NCBI GenBank assembly: GCA_037139095.1
Contig: JBAXHD010000038.1
Span: 1 to 26,412, forward strand
DNA from: WLMZ01 sp037139095
GTDB lineage: Bacteria; Actinomycetota; Acidimicrobiia; Acidimicrobiales; Ilumatobacteraceae
Length of the DNA stretch: 26,412 nt
Direction of reading: 5' to 3'
Below the pieces are notes generated by a model, which saw nothing but the letters and a program-made list of their open reading frames with translations, did not search any database and had not been told where the DNA came from. Positions 25,594-26,412 of this stretch are shown here, piece after piece (the stretch's first letter is position 1; every line of letters starts with the position of its first letter). The position numbers were made by a program, and so were the translations under genes.

Positions 25594-26064
25594 ATGAAGT
25601 TCACATCAAAAGTTGCAGTCGTCACGTTGTCGCTTGGCCTGATCGCCCATGGTGGGGCAACCGCATTCGGTGCTGGCACTGGTCGTGGCGGCGTGGATGA
25701 CCACCCACACACCTCGAGCAGCGTTCCGTCATCGAGCAGCATTCCGTCATCGAGCAGCGTCCACGAGGCCAACCATGAGGCCAACCACCACGCAGCGAAC
25801 TCGTGCGAGTCGTCGCACTCTCCCGCTCGTGTCGCTGCCCGCACCGCCCGCTTGAACAACGTAATCACGAGCCTCACCGCTCGCATCGATTCGCTGAACG
25901 GAGCCAAGGCAACCGCCTCGCCAAAGGGCGTTCGAAAGATCAACCATCGCATTGCTGAACTGCAGCGCGATATCGCCAAGACCAACGGTCGCATCGCCAA
26001 AGAGGCGAGTCGGGTGCGCCCAACCTGTACCCCGTCATCGACAACCCCGGTGGTGGCGCCATAA
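25594..26064 (+). CDS. small secreted Ser/His-rich coiled-coil protein, function unknown
   Basis: A 156-residue protein with a clear signal peptide (MKFTSKVAVVTLSLGLIAHGGATAFGA, cleavage near residue 27). A low-complexity part follows: SSSVPSSSSIPSSSSV, then HEANHEANHHAANSCESSHS, rich in histidine and serine. A predicted coiled coil covers about 80-140 (ARTARLNNVITSLTARIDSLNG and RKINHRIAELQRDIAKTNGRIAKEASR), and the tail is Pro/Thr-rich (PTCTPSSTTPVVAP). Two cysteines flank the helical part and could form a disulfide. The histidine cluster could bind metal, but this is inference. I do not recognise the family. Twin hairpins follow the stop. Confidence 0.75.
   Translation: MKFTSKVAVVTLSLGLIAHGGATAFGAGTGRGGVDDHPHTSSSVPSSSSIPSSSSVHEANHEANHHAANSCESSHSPARVAARTARLNNVITSLTARIDSLNGAKATASPKGVRKINHRIAELQRDIAKTNGRIAKEASRVRPTCTPSSTTPVVAP
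25714..25788 (+). repeat. short in-frame tandem repeats in the secreted protein gene
   Basis: An 18-bp unit occurs twice (25714-25731 and 25732-25749, one mismatch), with a partial third copy from 25750. It encodes SSSVPS/SSSIPS. Directly after, a 12-bp unit occurs twice (25765-25776 and 25777-25788, one mismatch), encoding EANH. Such in-frame repeats can change in number by slippage and vary the low-complexity part without breaking the frame. Confidence 0.85.
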
Positions 26065-26093
26065 GCCCAAACCGACGGGAGACCCCCACACAA

Positions 26094-26129
26094 GTAGCGG
26101 CGCCCCATGCCTGGTTGGGGCGTCGCTAC
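26094..26129 (+). terminator. first of two related hairpins downstream of the secreted protein gene
   Basis: A 14-bp stem (26094-26107 with 26116-26129, containing one G-U pair) encloses the 8-nt loop TGCCTGGT. It begins 29 bp after the stop codon. No T-run follows, so alone it is not a classical terminator; it may protect the mRNA 3' end or act with the second hairpin. Confidence 0.6.
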
Positions 26130-26146
26130 ACCCAAACAATCTGAAT

Positions 26147-26182
26147 CGGCGCCCCTGCCTGGTGGGGCGCCGGTTCTGTTTT
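26147..26182 (+). terminator. intrinsic terminator (second hairpin plus T-run)
   Basis: A 9-bp GC-rich stem (CGGCGCCCC / GGGGCGCCG, 26147-26155 with 26164-26172) encloses the same 8-nt loop TGCCTGGT as the first hairpin. It is followed by GTTCTGTTTTTC, giving a T-rich tail on the plus strand. This is a good rho-independent terminator for the secreted protein gene and separates it from the convergent gene at the right edge. Confidence 0.85.
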
Positions 26183-26186
26183 TCAG

Positions 26187-26412
26187 CTAGCCCTTGGCCC
26201 GAGGGTCTCGTTGCTGGCCGCGAAACGCCCTCGACAACAACGGGCTCGTGGTTTTCAGCAAACCATTGAGATCGTCGGCATCGTCGAAAACGGGACGCCA
26301 CGGCATTGCACGAGTCTCGTCAGGATCGGATGACACGAGCGGCACGAAGTCGCCGACCAGCACGGGAGTCAACGGTGGTAGTTCTTCGGGCACAACCTGC
26401 GCAACGGCCGAC
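26187..26412 (-). CDS. C-terminal fragment of an unrecognised protein (cut by the window edge)
   Basis: The open frame enters from the right edge and ends at a TAG at 26187. About 75 codons are visible, with normal codon use. Motif-like stretches are VVPEELPPLTPVLVGDFVPLV and a charged C-terminus (SRAFRGQQRDPRAKG). A GTG at 26393 could be a start, but the frame remains open to the edge, so the gene probably begins outside. I do not recognise the family and assign no function. It converges on the secreted protein gene with the twin hairpins between them. Confidence 0.55.
   Translation of the reverse strand, partial: SAVAQVVPEELPPLTPVLVGDFVPLVSSDPDETRAMPWRPVFDDADDLNGLLKTTSPLLSRAFRGQQRDPRAKG

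Overview
The window looks like a compact, high-GC actinobacterial chromosome segment. A mycothiol synthase (mshD) is the strongest taxonomic marker. The sigma-70/DnaG sequences, GTG/TTG starts and TANNNT promoters placed directly before start codons agree with it. The tight packing and a dnaG-rpoD pair suggest an Acidimicrobiia-like lineage (for example Ilumatobacteraceae), but that placement is inference. I see no insertion sequence, phage gene, CRISPR array or rRNA. No gene-free stretch exceeds 300 bp.

Left part (1-6961, leftward): a 5' half tRNA cut by the window edge, rpoD (primary sigma factor), dnaG (primase), a TerC-family membrane protein and ppdK (pyruvate phosphate dikinase). dnaG and rpoD overlap by 4 bp at a TTG start. 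Rightward from 7083 is an M50 membrane metalloprotease with a TPR-like tail. It meets a leftward ygfZ at overlapping 3' ends. Upstream of ygfZ on the same strand are trpE, hisI and a stand-alone GroES-like gene. The GroES-like gene is divergent from an alpha/beta hydrolase plus a SnoaL/NTF2-like gene.

Middle part (12549-17742): an aldo/keto reductase, then the overlapping histidine genes hisC-hisB-hisH-hisF (hisA/priA is not among them), a 64-residue orphan gene, and nth (endonuclease III). Right part: mshD, an M3 oligoendopeptidase and rlmN form a rightward operon. A phosphotransferase/DUF6285 pair and a secreted M23 peptidase lie leftward. A lone ABC ATPase (rightward) converges on an SRPBCC protein (leftward). 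A small secreted serine/histidine-rich coiled-coil protein follows, ending at twin hairpins, and a truncated unknown gene reaches the right edge.

The most striking signal is regulatory. Nearly every gene that begins a transcription unit has a TANNNT (-10) hexamer 6-8 nt before its ATG/GTG, with no Shine-Dalgarno, which predicts leaderless mRNAs. Genes inside operons instead overlap their upstream neighbour and/or carry a Shine-Dalgarno. Between the GroES-like gene and the hydrolase, one 10-bp palindrome (ACGGTACCGT) supplies a -10 for both directions, so a 23-bp gap seems to hold a complete symmetric divergent promoter. These patterns also fix several starts (dnaG, nth, hisC, ygfZ, the aldo/keto reductase and the SRPBCC gene) that a longest-ORF rule would place too far upstream.
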